Below are positions 26,545-36,485 of a DNA stretch of 64,000 bases, one piece after another (position 1 is the stretch's first letter; the number at the start of each line of letters is the position of its first letter). The stretch comes from an uncultured Rubritalea sp. (lineage in GTDB: Bacteria; Verrucomicrobiota; Verrucomicrobiia; Verrucomicrobiales; Akkermansiaceae): assembly GCA_937981665.1 (NCBI GenBank), contig CALJOJ010000022.1:1-64000 (forward strand), read 5' to 3'. The position numbers were made by a program, and so were the translations under genes. A model generated the notes under the pieces. It saw nothing but the letters and a program-made list of their open reading frames with translations, did not search any database and was not told the origin of the DNA.

Positions 26545-27436
26545 CCTAAGCCATCTCAAACAGCTAGAATCTGAGGCCATTTTTGTCCTCAGAGAAGCTG
26601 CTGCACAATTCGACAAACCTGCCCTCCTCTTCTCAGGCGGTAAGGACTCTATCGTCATGGCGTACCTTGCTCATAAGGCGTTTTACCCAGCACGCATCCC
26701 ATTCCCCCTCGTCCATATCGACACTGGCCATAACTTCGCTGAATGCCTCACATTCCGTGACGCATTTGTAGAAAAATACAAAACAAAGCTTGTAGTAGGC
26801 AGCGTACAAAAGTCTATCGATGACGGTGAAGCAAAAGAAGAAACCGGAGCAAATGCTAGTCGTAATGCACTTCAAATCGTAACTCTTCTCGACACTATAG
26901 AAAAAAATAATTTCGATGCCGCTGGCGGTGGTGGACGCCGCGATGAAGAAAAAGCCCGGGCTAAAGAGCGCTTCTTCTCACACAGAAATGACTTTGGCGA
27001 ATGGCAACCACAGAACCAACGCCCAGAGCTCTGGAACATCTTTAATGGCCGAAAGCAACACGGCGAACACTTCAGATTCTTCCCTATCTCCAACTGGACA
27101 GAAATGGACATCTGGCAGTACGTCAAGGCTGAAGGGATAGAACTACCATCACTCTACTTTGCTCGTGAGCGTGAGGTAGTAGAGCGTGGCGGCACACTTC
27201 TGGAAGTGAATGAACTCATCCAACCTCGCGATGGCGAAGAGGTGAAGACACTCATGACTCGTTACCGTACTATGGGTGACGCGACTATCACTGGCGCTGT
27301 TCTTTCTGATGCAACTTGCCTCGATGCCATCATCGAAGAGGTAGCATCAGCTAGAGAGACTGAGCGTGGAAACAGAGCTGACGACAAACGCTCTGAAACA
27401 TCCATGGAAGACCGTAAAAAAGAAGGATATTTCTAG
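26531..27436 (+). CDS. cysD: Sulfate adenylyltransferase small subunit
   Basis: A 301-residue PP-loop ATP sulfurylase subunit. The PP-loop is SGGKDS at 35-40; FPLVHIDTGHNF, a Gly-rich loop near 136-140 and FFPISNWTEMDIWQY are family features, as is the RSETSMEDRKKEGYF end. With CysN it forms APS from sulfate and ATP. Confidence 0.96.
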   Translation: MENYNLSHLKQLESEAIFVLREAAAQFDKPALLFSGGKDSIVMAYLAHKAFYPARIPFPLVHIDTGHNFAECLTFRDAFVEKYKTKLVVGSVQKSIDDGEAKEETGANASRNALQIVTLLDTIEKNNFDAAGGGGRRDEEKARAKERFFSHRNDFGEWQPQNQRPELWNIFNGRKQHGEHFRFFPISNWTEMDIWQYVKAEGIELPSLYFAREREVVERGGTLLEVNELIQPRDGEEVKTLMTRYRTMGDATITGAVLSDATCLDAIIEEVASARETERGNRADDKRSETSMEDRKKEGYF

Positions 27437-27493
27437 GACTTACTTCCACTCATTTAAAACCAATTTCAAAACAACTTTAATCAATTTAATAAA

Positions 27494-28768
27494 ATGTCAG
27501 ACACTACAGGCTATTTAGACATGGACTTACTCCGCCTCACCACAGCAGGAAGCGTGGATGATGGCAAGTCAACCCTCATCGGACGTCTCCTCTACGACTC
27601 CAAAAATACATTTGATGATCAAATGGAAGCTGTTGAATCGTCATCAGCAAAACGCGGTGACGAAAATATCAACCTAGCTCTCCTCACAGATGGCCTCAAG
27701 GCTGAGCGGGAGCAAGGAATCACCATTGACGTTGCTTACAGATATTTCGCTACACCGAAACGTAAGTTCATCATTTCAGACACACCTGGACACATCCAGT
27801 ATACCAGAAATATGGTAACAGGTGCATCCACTGCTAACCTCGCTATCATCCTCGTTGACGCACGTCACGGAGTGATCGAGCAGACGATGCGCCACGCATT
27901 CATCGCTAGTCTTCTCCGCATCCAACACATCGTTATTTGTGTGAACAAAATGGATCTTGTCGACTACTCTGAAGAGGCATATAACGCTGTAGTAGAAGGA
28001 TTCAAGCAGTTTGCTTCACGCCTTCAAAACGTCGTTGATGTAAGCTTCATTCCTATCAGTGCCCTGAAGGGTGACAACGTAGTCGATCCTTCAGAAAACA
28101 TGGATTGGTATAAGGGTTCTACTCTTCTCTATCACCTAGAGACCGTTTATGTAGGTAATCAAGAGAACCATGTGGAAGCTAGATTCCCTGTACAGTGGGT
28201 GATCCGCCCACAGTCAGACGAGCATCATGACTTCCGTGGATTCGCTGGACGTGTAGCTGGTGGAGTGTTTAAGCCAGGTGATGAAATCATCGTTCATCCA
28301 TCCGGCTTCACCACTAAGATCAAAAAAATCTATTCAGCTGAAGACGAAGTAGAAGAGGCGTTCAGCCCACTTTCTGTAACGATGACCACTGAAGATGAAA
28401 TAGACATCTGCCGTGGCAACATGATCACGAAGACAAATAATCTACCAGAAGTTAGCCAGAATATGGACGCGATGATTTGCTGGTTCTCAGAGAGCGTAAA
28501 GCTCACTAATAAAGCAAAATACATCATCCGCCATACCTCTAATGAAGCACGCGCCGCTGTAGTTGAAATCAAGTACAAGGTAAACATTAATACGCTTCAT
28601 AAAATAGAAGATGACAAAGACTTCAACCTGAACGACATTGGCAAAATAAGTCTACGCACATCAGTGCCACTCATCTATGACAGCTACAAGAAAAACAGAG
28701 CCACAGGCTCATTCATCTTAGTCGACCCTCAAACAAATGAGACGATCGCTGCAGGAATGATCGTCTAA
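27494..28768 (+). CDS. cysN: Sulfate adenylyltransferase GTPase subunit
   Basis: A 424-residue translation-factor-type GTPase that drives CysD. G1 is GSVDDGKST (19-27), G3 DTPGH and G4 NKMD. It lacks a fused CysC kinase domain, in agreement with a separate cysC in the cluster, and is a little shorter than the E. coli protein (475). It starts 57 bases after cysD. Confidence 0.96.
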   Translation: MSDTTGYLDMDLLRLTTAGSVDDGKSTLIGRLLYDSKNTFDDQMEAVESSSAKRGDENINLALLTDGLKAEREQGITIDVAYRYFATPKRKFIISDTPGHIQYTRNMVTGASTANLAIILVDARHGVIEQTMRHAFIASLLRIQHIVICVNKMDLVDYSEEAYNAVVEGFKQFASRLQNVVDVSFIPISALKGDNVVDPSENMDWYKGSTLLYHLETVYVGNQENHVEARFPVQWVIRPQSDEHHDFRGFAGRVAGGVFKPGDEIIVHPSGFTTKIKKIYSAEDEVEEAFSPLSVTMTTEDEIDICRGNMITKTNNLPEVSQNMDAMICWFSESVKLTNKAKYIIRHTSNEARAAVVEIKYKVNINTLHKIEDDKDFNLNDIGKISLRTSVPLIYDSYKKNRATGSFILVDPQTNETIAAGMIV

Positions 28769-28780
28769 TCTATCACGAAT

Positions 28781-29557
28781 ATGGCAGGCATCTGTTACCT
28801 AACAGGAGCTGGACCTGGTAACCCAGATCTACTCACAATGAAAGCGCATCGCTGCATCACGCAGGCCGATGTGCTAGTCTATGACGCATTGGTGAATCGC
28901 GAGATTCTCACCTATGCCAAAGACGGTTGTGAGATGGTCGATGTGGGTAAGCGAGCCAAGTGCCACACGATGAAACAAGAGGAGATTAACCAACTTCTCG
29001 TCGACCGCACCCGTACGGGGAAGGTCGTAGTCAGGCTCAAAGGCGGTGACCCTATGATCTTCGGAAGAGCCGGAGAGGAAGCTGCTGAGCTAGTTAAGAA
29101 TGGTCTCAAATACGAGATCATACCTGGTATTTCATCAGCTTTTGCTGGCCCTGTGTCTGCGGGCATCCCTCTCACCCACAGAAATCATGGTGCACTACTC
29201 ACTATATTTTCTGGACATGAAGGAGCAAAAGATCCCACCGGAGAAACCGCACTAGACTACGAGCTCCTCGCTAAATCTCAAGGCACAAAAATATTCCTCA
29301 TGGGAGTGTCTTCACTTCGCAAGATAGCTAACAAGCTTATCGATAGTGGCGCTGATAAAGACACACCTATCGCCATGGTTCGCTGGGCTACTACTCCAGA
29401 GCAAGAGACTATCCGCGGCACACTCACTACCATAGCAGACATTGCTGAGGCTCAAGATTTCAAATCTCCTGCTGTCGGAATCATCGGCAGCATTGTGAAT
29501 GAAATGGATAACCTCACACTAAGCAACACAGCTGAACAATTTCAATCTAACACTTAA
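28781..29557 (+). CDS. cobA: Uroporphyrinogen-III C-methyltransferase (SUMT)
   Basis: A 258-residue SAM-dependent methylase making precorrin-2 from uroporphyrinogen III. Motifs: LTGAGPGNPDLLTMKA at the start, VRLKGGDPMIFGRAGEE and PGISSAFAGPVSAGIPLTHR. It is the free-standing type, without the CysG dehydrogenase/chelatase half. Located between cysN and cysJ, it almost certainly serves sirohaem for CysI. The missing oxidation step (precorrin-2 dehydrogenase) is not in the window. Confidence 0.93.
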   Translation: MAGICYLTGAGPGNPDLLTMKAHRCITQADVLVYDALVNREILTYAKDGCEMVDVGKRAKCHTMKQEEINQLLVDRTRTGKVVVRLKGGDPMIFGRAGEEAAELVKNGLKYEIIPGISSAFAGPVSAGIPLTHRNHGALLTIFSGHEGAKDPTGETALDYELLAKSQGTKIFLMGVSSLRKIANKLIDSGADKDTPIAMVRWATTPEQETIRGTLTTIADIAEAQDFKSPAVGIIGSIVNEMDNLTLSNTAEQFQSNT

Positions 29558-29578
29558 TCTATTCAAGAACCGATCATC

Positions 29579-31339
29579 ATGTCCTCGCCATTAGACCAAA
29601 ATCAACAAGCTCTCCTAGAATCACTAGCAGCAACACTCAATCCCACTCAGGCAATCTGGGTAAGTGGCTATGCAGCTGCACTCGGAAACGGAGCATCATC
29701 CGGAGCTAGCTCTACGTCTAAGAACATCACTGTTCTCTACGGCACTGAGTCAGGAAACAGCGAGATGCTCGCTGACAAACTAACTAAGGCAGCTAAGAAA
29801 AAAGGTCATAAAGCTAAACTCACAAACATGGCTGACATCGCGGCTAAAGATCTTGTAGATACTGATACTCTCCTAGTAGTAGTCAGCACTTGGGGAGACG
29901 GCGAGCCACCAGAAACAGCTGAGACATTCCACGGCGAGCTAATGGCTGGAGGCTTCGACCTCACAGGCGTAGAGTTTTCAGTCTGCGCACTAGGTGACAC
30001 ATCATATGAGCAGTTCTGCCAGACTGGCATGGAATTTGACCAGCAGCTAGAGAAGCTCGGCGGTAAACGTATCATTGATCGCGTAGATTGTGACGTAGAC
30101 TTCGATGATACATTTGCCTCTTGGGAAACATCAATCTGGGAGAAACTTGGCGCTTCAAGCGGAGGTGCTATTCTTCCTGCATTTGGTGGAGCATCTGCTG
30201 GCCCAGCTGTTGTATTCGACAAAAAGAATCCTTATCCAGCTGAGATTTTAGAAAATGTCGTACTCAGTGGTGACTACTCAGCGAAGGAGACTTTTCACGT
30301 TGAATTTTCACTCGAAGGCTCAGGCTTCCATTACGAACCAGGTGATGTTCTTTGTGTCATCCCACAGAATGCAGACGATACCTCAGATAATGTTCTTGCC
30401 GTTTCTAAACTGAAAGCTGAAGCAGAAATAGAAATTAAAAACGTAGGTAAAACAACACTTGGTTACGCTCTCAAGAATCTACTAGATATCACAGGTATAT
30501 CTAAGAAAGTAGCGACTAACATCCAAGCTCTCAGCGGCTCAGATGAGCTCGCTAAATTGATAGCCGGTGAAGGAGCTGAAAGCTTCAAGGACTGGAGCTA
30601 TGGCAGAGAAGTGATCGACCTACTAGAGCTAGTTACTCTTCCTGCAGACATGACTGCTCAGCAGCTTGTAGATTGCTTCCGTGCACTTCCACCAAGACTT
30701 TACTCTATAGCATCTAGCCCTAAGGCACACCCAGACGAGGTTCACCTTACTATAGCTGCTGTTAGATACGATGCACACGGGAAAGCACGTAAAGGTGTAG
30801 CTTCCACTTACCTTGCTGATGATGCGAAGCCAGGAACCAAGGTGAACGTCTACCTTCACAAGAACAAAAATTTCCGCCTTCCTGAAAATACTGACACACC
30901 AGTCATCATGGTAGGACCAGGAACTGGCATTGCTCCCTTCCGTGCCTTCATCGAAGAACGCGCTGAGGACCAAGCCAAAGGAGAAAGCTGGCTATTCTTC
31001 GGAGACCAAAAATACAATGAAGATTTCCTCTATCAGTTAGAACTTCAGGATCACCTCAAGTCAGGCGCACTCACAAAGCTCGATGTCGCCTTCTCTCGTG
31101 ACCAGCCAGAGAAAATCTACGTACAGGACAAGATGCAGGAAAATGCAGCTGAACTCTGGGCATGGCTAGAACAAGGCGCTCACTTCTACGTTTGCGGTGA
31201 TGCATCAAGAATGGCTAAAGATGTCAACGATACCCTCATCAGCATCATTTCAACTCAAGGCGGCAAAAACCAAGAAGAAGCTGAGGAATACCTCAAAGCT
31301 CTCAAGAAAGACAAGCGCTACCAACGTGACGTTTACTAA
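29579..31339 (+). CDS. cysJ: Sulfite reductase flavoprotein subunit
   Basis: A 586-residue protein with a flavodoxin domain (about 50-195; FMN loop YGTESGNSE, STWGDGEPP), an FAD-binding domain (about 220-430; RLYSIASSP) and an NADPH domain (GPGTGIAPFRAFIEER, ending KRYQRDVY). It passes electrons from NADPH to CysI. The length agrees with CysJ, and the start follows SUMT by 21 bases. Confidence 0.95.
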   Translation: MSSPLDQNQQALLESLAATLNPTQAIWVSGYAAALGNGASSGASSTSKNITVLYGTESGNSEMLADKLTKAAKKKGHKAKLTNMADIAAKDLVDTDTLLVVVSTWGDGEPPETAETFHGELMAGGFDLTGVEFSVCALGDTSYEQFCQTGMEFDQQLEKLGGKRIIDRVDCDVDFDDTFASWETSIWEKLGASSGGAILPAFGGASAGPAVVFDKKNPYPAEILENVVLSGDYSAKETFHVEFSLEGSGFHYEPGDVLCVIPQNADDTSDNVLAVSKLKAEAEIEIKNVGKTTLGYALKNLLDITGISKKVATNIQALSGSDELAKLIAGEGAESFKDWSYGREVIDLLELVTLPADMTAQQLVDCFRALPPRLYSIASSPKAHPDEVHLTIAAVRYDAHGKARKGVASTYLADDAKPGTKVNVYLHKNKNFRLPENTDTPVIMVGPGTGIAPFRAFIEERAEDQAKGESWLFFGDQKYNEDFLYQLELQDHLKSGALTKLDVAFSRDQPEKIYVQDKMQENAAELWAWLEQGAHFYVCGDASRMAKDVNDTLISIISTQGGKNQEEAEEYLKALKKDKRYQRDVY

Positions 31340-31390
31340 GGCAGACGAACCACTATTGCCTAACCATCAAACCTAACAATTTATAATCAA

Positions 31391-33079
31391 ATGTCTAAAC
31401 TACACCCAAACGAAGCGCTCAAAGAGAATAGTAATTTCCTCCGAGGCACACTCGCAGAAGAATTTGCAGACACCTCAAACGGTGCTATCTCTGCAGATAG
31501 CCAGCAGCTCAGCAAGTTCCACGGAATGTACCTACAGGACGACCGTGACGTGCGTGCAGACCGCCGTAAGCATAAGCTAGACAAAGCATACAGCTTCCTC
31601 ATTCGTGTCCGTATGCCAGGTGGATCAGTCACCGCTGAACAGTGGCTAAAAATGGATTATCTCTCAGATAACTACGCTAACGGAACACTCAAGCTCACTA
31701 CCAGACAAGCATTCCAGCTACACGGTGTAATCAAGTTTAACCTCATCCCTACGATCCGTGAAATGCACACTGTGGCACTCGACGCGATAGCTGCTTGTGG
31801 TGACGTTAACCGCAATGTGATGTGTAATCCGAATCCAGATCTCTCCAGCGCACATGCTGAAGCTATCAAGCTCGCGGACGATATCAGCACTCACCTTCTT
31901 CCACAGACCGGCGCTTACCATGACATTTTCCTAGAAGGTGAAAAGGTAGCTAGCTCAGAGCCAGAGGAAGAGAAGATCTACGGTAAGACATATCTACCAC
32001 GTAAATTTAAAATAACCGTCGCTGTACCTCCATCTAACGACGTAGACATCTACGCACACTGTCTCTCATTCATCGCCATCATCGAAGACGAGAGGATCAT
32101 CGGTTATAACGTTTCAGTAGGTGGCGGCATGGGGATGACTCACGGAGCAGAGGACACCTTCCCTCGTCTCGCAGACATCATTGGCTTCGTCACACCTGAT
32201 CAGGCGATAGATGTCGCTGAGAAAGTAGTCCTCGTGCAGCGTGACTTTGGTAACCGTGAAGACAGAAAGCAATCACGCCTCAAGTACACCGTCGAGCGCA
32301 TGGGAGCTGATGGCTTCACTACTAAGCTAGAAGAATACCTCGGTTACAAACTTCAGCCAGCTAGAGAATTTAAATTTACTCATAATGGTGATCAGTTTGG
32401 CTGGTCAGAAAACTCTAACGGAAATGCAAACCTCAACCTATTTATCCCAGGTGGACGTGTAGTAGATACTGCTGATTACCCAATGAAAACTGGGCTCAGA
32501 GAGATCGCTAAAATTCACGACGGTGAGTTCATCCTCTCTGCGAACCAAAACCTCGTCATCGCTAATATTTCACCTGCTAACCGCAAAGAAATAGAAGCTC
32601 TACTAGAGAAGTACGGGCTGCTGAAGGCACTCGATTCATCTGCAATGAGGCTCAACTCCATTGCCTGTGTAGCACTGCCTACATGTGCACTAGCACTCAC
32701 AGAATCTGAGCGTTACCTACCTACCCTCATCACTGAGTTAGAAGAGACTCTAGAGAACTGTGGTCTAAGACATGATGCTATTACCATCCGCATGACGGGT
32801 TGCCCTAACGGATGCGGAAGACCATTCATCTCTGAAATCGGATTCGTAGGCAGAAGTCCCGGTAAGTATAATCTCTACCTTGGCGGCGGATTCTTCGGCC
32901 AGCGCCTCAACAAACTCTACAAGGAAAGTATAGCAGCAGAGGAAATCAAGCCAACTCTCACTCCTATCATTGAGCACTATGCTAAAGAGAGAAATGAAGG
33001 AGAGCGCTTCGGTGACTTCGTCATCAGAACTGGATACGTAAAGGCAACTACAGCCGGAAATAACTTCCACGCTAAGTAA
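31391..33079 (+). CDS. cysI: Sulfite reductase haemoprotein subunit
   Basis: A 562-residue sirohaem/4Fe-4S enzyme reducing sulfite to sulfide. Cluster ligands are visible: C426-x5-C432 (ACVALPTCA) and C471-x3-C475 (TGCPNGCGR). Other features are KLTTRQAFQLHG and NVMCNPNPD. The stop overlaps the cysH start by one base (TAATG). Confidence 0.96.
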   Translation: MSKLHPNEALKENSNFLRGTLAEEFADTSNGAISADSQQLSKFHGMYLQDDRDVRADRRKHKLDKAYSFLIRVRMPGGSVTAEQWLKMDYLSDNYANGTLKLTTRQAFQLHGVIKFNLIPTIREMHTVALDAIAACGDVNRNVMCNPNPDLSSAHAEAIKLADDISTHLLPQTGAYHDIFLEGEKVASSEPEEEKIYGKTYLPRKFKITVAVPPSNDVDIYAHCLSFIAIIEDERIIGYNVSVGGGMGMTHGAEDTFPRLADIIGFVTPDQAIDVAEKVVLVQRDFGNREDRKQSRLKYTVERMGADGFTTKLEEYLGYKLQPAREFKFTHNGDQFGWSENSNGNANLNLFIPGGRVVDTADYPMKTGLREIAKIHDGEFILSANQNLVIANISPANRKEIEALLEKYGLLKALDSSAMRLNSIACVALPTCALALTESERYLPTLITELEETLENCGLRHDAITIRMTGCPNGCGRPFISEIGFVGRSPGKYNLYLGGGFFGQRLNKLYKESIAAEEIKPTLTPIIEHYAKERNEGERFGDFVIRTGYVKATTAGNNFHAK

Positions 33080-33786
33080 TGAGTACAGACCCTGACACCC
33101 TCAAGGCTTTCGGTAAAATGAAAGCTTATGAGCGTATTCAATGGTTACAACAAGAATACGGCTCAAGACTCGTCCTATCTACTAGCTTTGGGCTACAGGC
33201 GGCTGTCATGTTAGATCTCATTTCTAAGCACGCACCTGAAGTGCCTGTCATCTGGATTGATACCGGCTACCTCTTCCCTGAAACCTATCAGTATGCTGAT
33301 GATCTTAAGCAAAGATTTGATCTCAACATAAAGGAATACCAACCATTGATGACCGCTGCGCGTCAAGAAGCGCTTCACGGCAAGCTCTGGGAACAAGGCG
33401 AAGAAGGTAACACAAAGTACGGCCTAATCAACAAAGTGGAACCTATGAACCGAGCGCTCAGCGAACTCGGCACTGATATCTGGATCAGCGGACTACGTCG
33501 TTCTCAGTCTAGCACACGTGTAGACAGACCATACTTTGAGCAGCAAAAGAAAACACTCAAAGTCTATCCCATCCTCGACTGGACAGATGTTCAAGTACAG
33601 CAATATTACCGCGAGCACAGCTTACCGAAGCACCCATTAGAAGCCAAAGGCTACCAGACTATGGGCGACTGGCACAGCACCTCACCAGTAGGAGAAGGTC
33701 AGTCCGCAGAACACTCACGCCATGGCGGAAATAAATACGAATGCGGACTGCACCTCGACTCAGGCGCAAACGACTTCCAGATCTAA
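33079..33786 (+). CDS. cysH: PAPS reductase
   Basis: A 235-residue reductase of PAPS to sulfite. The PP-loop-like STSFG (about 34-38) and the C-terminal KYECGLH with the single catalytic Cys (about 222) are present. The paired Cys-Cys motifs that bind the 4Fe-4S cluster of APS reductases are absent, so this is the PAPS-specific type, consistent with cysC in the same unit. It closes the run cysC-D-N-SUMT-J-I-H. Confidence 0.94.
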   Translation: MSTDPDTLKAFGKMKAYERIQWLQQEYGSRLVLSTSFGLQAAVMLDLISKHAPEVPVIWIDTGYLFPETYQYADDLKQRFDLNIKEYQPLMTAARQEALHGKLWEQGEEGNTKYGLINKVEPMNRALSELGTDIWISGLRRSQSSTRVDRPYFEQQKKTLKVYPILDWTDVQVQQYYREHSLPKHPLEAKGYQTMGDWHSTSPVGEGQSAEHSRHGGNKYECGLHLDSGANDFQI

Positions 33787-34117
33787 GTTCGCTTTAAATA
33801 TTTATAAGGCTGTGTCATATACATGCCCTCAGCTCCATCATTATTTATAGAGCGACAGAAATGAATAGCAGTATTTTATAAAGAGTCAGAAATGAACGTA
33901 TCTTGCCCGAGATCCTGAGCTGTTCCTATATCACCAGTGATCGCCACTGCAGAACGGATAACACTAGTTTAAAAATAACTATCAAGAGAAGCACCCCCTA
34001 GTCTCACCATTCAATACAATCTGCAAAAACATCCTAATTATTTTTATTCTCTCAGTCTACAGGTAAAATAAAATCATCGCTTGATAATACTTAATAAAAA
34101 GTGGATAATCTCATCAG
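33787..34117. other. Intergenic gap before fur-family gene
   Basis: About 330 AT-rich bases with no credible gene. CAGAAATGAA occurs twice about 35 bases apart near 33855-33895. The promoter of the regulator must lie in the right half. No clear terminator for the cys unit was found. Confidence 0.4.
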
Positions 34118-34552
34118 ATGCAGCAGAATAAACCCAATAGTGAGGACGTCCTCACACAGTGCAAGAAAAGTGGACTCAGACGCACGAAAGCGCTACAATG
34201 CTTAGTAGAGACTCTTCTAACAAAAGACTCTCCAATGACACTAGCTGAACTAGCTGAACACCCTGATCTCGCTGACATTTGTGACCGAGCTACCGTCTTT
34301 AGACTACTTCAGCGACTTATTGAAAAGGGCATCATTCGGAGACTTGGACTACACGAGCGTGCGGCTTACTTCACTCTGCTCATCCCAGGAAGGCATCAAG
34401 ATTTCCTAATCTGTACTAGCTGTGGTGACATCGAGCCAATCAAGGCCGCATGTCCAGTTCATGCCTTAGAAAAAGAAATAGCAACCAAGACAGGTTATGC
34501 TAATCTCTACCATGAGCTAGAATTCTTCGGTACCTGCCCACAATGCTGTTAG
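34118..34552 (+). CDS. Fur-family metalloregulator
   Basis: A 144-residue protein with an N-terminal winged helix (about 15-85; RATVFRLLQRLIEKGIIRR as recognition region) and a dimerisation/metal domain containing HQDFLICTSCG and a final CPQC, which together give the structural Cys4 zinc site. Whether it senses iron, zinc or peroxide cannot be told. Three bases separate it from the recombinase gene, suggesting one transcript. Confidence 0.85.
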   Translation: MQQNKPNSEDVLTQCKKSGLRRTKALQCLVETLLTKDSPMTLAELAEHPDLADICDRATVFRLLQRLIEKGIIRRLGLHERAAYFTLLIPGRHQDFLICTSCGDIEPIKAACPVHALEKEIATKTGYANLYHELEFFGTCPQCC

Positions 34553-34555
34553 ATC

Positions 34556-35452
34556 ATGACGAACGATAACCTACTTGATCAGTTTATCCAATTTCACGAA
34601 GTTGAAAAAAACTCGTCTCCTCGCACTTTAAGAAACTACTCTCAAGCGCTAAACGCTTTCCAAACATTTCTTGGTGATAAGTTCTATGGATGGAAAGATT
34701 GTATCTCTGATGACTTCAGAGCCTATCTTTTTCAGTGCATGAAAGATGAAGCATCTCGTTCTACCATTCGTCTTCGCTTCTCAGCACTCAGATCCTTTTA
34801 TAAATACCTCGTCCACCGTCACGGACTAAAAGTCTCCCCTCTCAATGATATTCAGCTACCTAAGGCTGAACGTAAACTTCCTGTTGTACTCAACCAAAAG
34901 CAAATCATCGAGCTACTAGAAATACCACTACAGCTGGAACTGGGCAAACAAGCACCGGCTTGGATGCCTCTTAGAGATACCGCCATCCTAGAACTCTTCT
35001 ACTCCACTGGCATGCGACTCTCGGAACTAGCCGCACTAAATGTGGATGATGTAAACACTCCAAATGACTGCGTAAAAGTGCTCGGTAAAGGCAGCAAAGA
35101 ACGCATCATTCCGATTGGTTCATATGCTATGAAAGCAGTACAGAAGTACCGCAGCGAAGCCCAGCATCATGATGGCGCTCTCTTCATTTCAAAACTACGT
35201 AAGCGACTCTCAACGCGCTCTATTGGCAAGTTACTACAAAAGTACCTAACTGCTTCCAGTATCCCATTTAATGTCACGCCACACAAACTAAGGCATTCTT
35301 TCGCCACACACTTGCTAGATAACGGAGCCAATCTACGGGCGGTTCAATCACTACTTGGTCACGCCTCACTCTCTACAACACAGATTTACACCCATGTGAC
35401 GAAAGAGAGACTCAAGGTCGCCTACCATGACGCCCACCCAAGAGCTAAGTGA
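34556..35452 (+). CDS. Tyrosine recombinase, XerC/XerD type
   Basis: A 298-residue recombinase. SAM-like N-domain (1-90) and catalytic domain with R154 (STGMRLSEL), K178 (GKGSKER), H243 and R246 (HKLRHSF), H269 (LGHAS) and nucleophile Y278 (TQIYTHV). Length and motifs fit the chromosome-dimer resolvases rather than phage integrases. XerC and XerD cannot be separated by eye. No dif site was recognised nearby. Confidence 0.9.
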   Translation: MTNDNLLDQFIQFHEVEKNSSPRTLRNYSQALNAFQTFLGDKFYGWKDCISDDFRAYLFQCMKDEASRSTIRLRFSALRSFYKYLVHRHGLKVSPLNDIQLPKAERKLPVVLNQKQIIELLEIPLQLELGKQAPAWMPLRDTAILELFYSTGMRLSELAALNVDDVNTPNDCVKVLGKGSKERIIPIGSYAMKAVQKYRSEAQHHDGALFISKLRKRLSTRSIGKLLQKYLTASSIPFNVTPHKLRHSFATHLLDNGANLRAVQSLLGHASLSTTQIYTHVTKERLKVAYHDAHPRAK

Positions 35453-35478
35453 TCACAGCTTCTAGCTCGTAGATCACT
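35448..35478. terminator. Hairpin between convergent genes
   Basis: AGTGATC and GATCACT form a seven-pair stem overlapping the stop of the recombinase gene. There is no good T run, so terminator function is tentative. Confidence 0.3.
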
Positions 35479-35516
35479 AGCCGGCAGCTCCATCCTGTAG
35501 ATGCCAAATATAACAG

Positions 35517-36467
35517 CTACTCTGCTGAGCGACCTTTAGTTGGCTTACTGATGAGATCATCATTAGGCACCATAATGAAGCCTCCATCACGTTTCATCAA
35601 CTTAGTGGTTACTGGACCCACTCCAGCCACAGTGACTTCTTCACCCTCATACTCTATAGTTGTCCCTACTTGGAAAAGATCTCTTGCATAAACACCTGAA
35701 ACAATCTGACAGGCCATCTGCTTAAGTCCAAGTCCAAGACATATTGCTAAGCCTAGACCTAAAGATGCTAGCACAATTTTAACAGAAGCATTCAACAGCT
35801 CAGTCTGAATCTCTAACTGGCTCAGCGCAACTGTAAGCACCATAATGAAGACAAAACCGAATAGAATTCCAGCAAGCGCTTTACCATATTCTAAACCAAG
35901 ATTATCTAATGTCTTAAATACCACATTTCGCAACATGTCAGCTACAATGAAGCCGACTAGCATGATAATACTCGCAATAAGTAACTTTGGTAAGAATGCG
36001 AAAATCTTATCAATGATCATGGTGATATCCACTACCCCCATCAGGCCTGCTGACATCTTAAAGATAAACAGCATCATTACCCAAAATACTAAACTACCAA
36101 TAGGCTTACTAACTCCATCTTTAAGACCTATTTTAGCGAATACCTCTCCCATTCCTGCCTTGTTAAGCATTTCATCGAGTTTGATACCCTTAAGTACTGC
36201 TCCTATTATTTTCTTAACAATGACGGCCACAATAAAACCAACAAGGAGAATAATCAGACCTATGACGATATTAGGGATTCCAGTGATGATATCATCAGCT
36301 ATATCCATAAATGAACCAATCAACTTATCTAGGAATGATTGAAAGGTAAATGGAGGTCTTGCAGCAACTTCAGCTACTTCAACGACTGTTGACACTTCGG
36401 ATGCAACTGATGCATCTATTAACGGGCTAGCGGGCGTCTGGGCGTATAGATGTGTGATTGTTTTCAT
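35517..36467 (-). CDS. Mechanosensitive-channel-like (MscS/TM-helix repeat) protein
   Basis: A 316-residue inner-membrane protein with an N-terminal signal or linker, then helices at about 65-95, 122-148, 155-180, 195-215 and 225-250. Each amphipathic stretch repeats the pattern of TM-helix/MscS-like proteins (IGLIILLVGFIVAVIVKKI). A short beta-rich end (QVGTTIEYEGEEVTVAGVG, IMVPNDDLIS) resembles the MscS beta domain. It is the third gene of an operon with an ECF sigma factor and a small membrane protein, which suggests a link to envelope or osmotic stress. Confidence 0.75.
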   Translation of the reverse strand: MKTITHLYAQTPASPLIDASVASEVSTVVEVAEVAARPPFTFQSFLDKLIGSFMDIADDIITGIPNIVIGLIILLVGFIVAVIVKKIIGAVLKGIKLDEMLNKAGMGEVFAKIGLKDGVSKPIGSLVFWVMMLFIFKMSAGLMGVVDITMIIDKIFAFLPKLLIASIIMLVGFIVADMLRNVVFKTLDNLGLEYGKALAGILFGFVFIMVLTVALSQLEIQTELLNASVKIVLASLGLGLAICLGLGLKQMACQIVSGVYARDLFQVGTTIEYEGEEVTVAGVGPVTTKLMKRDGGFIMVPNDDLISKPTKGRSAE

Positions 36468-36485
36468 AGGGGAAATTATTTAATA

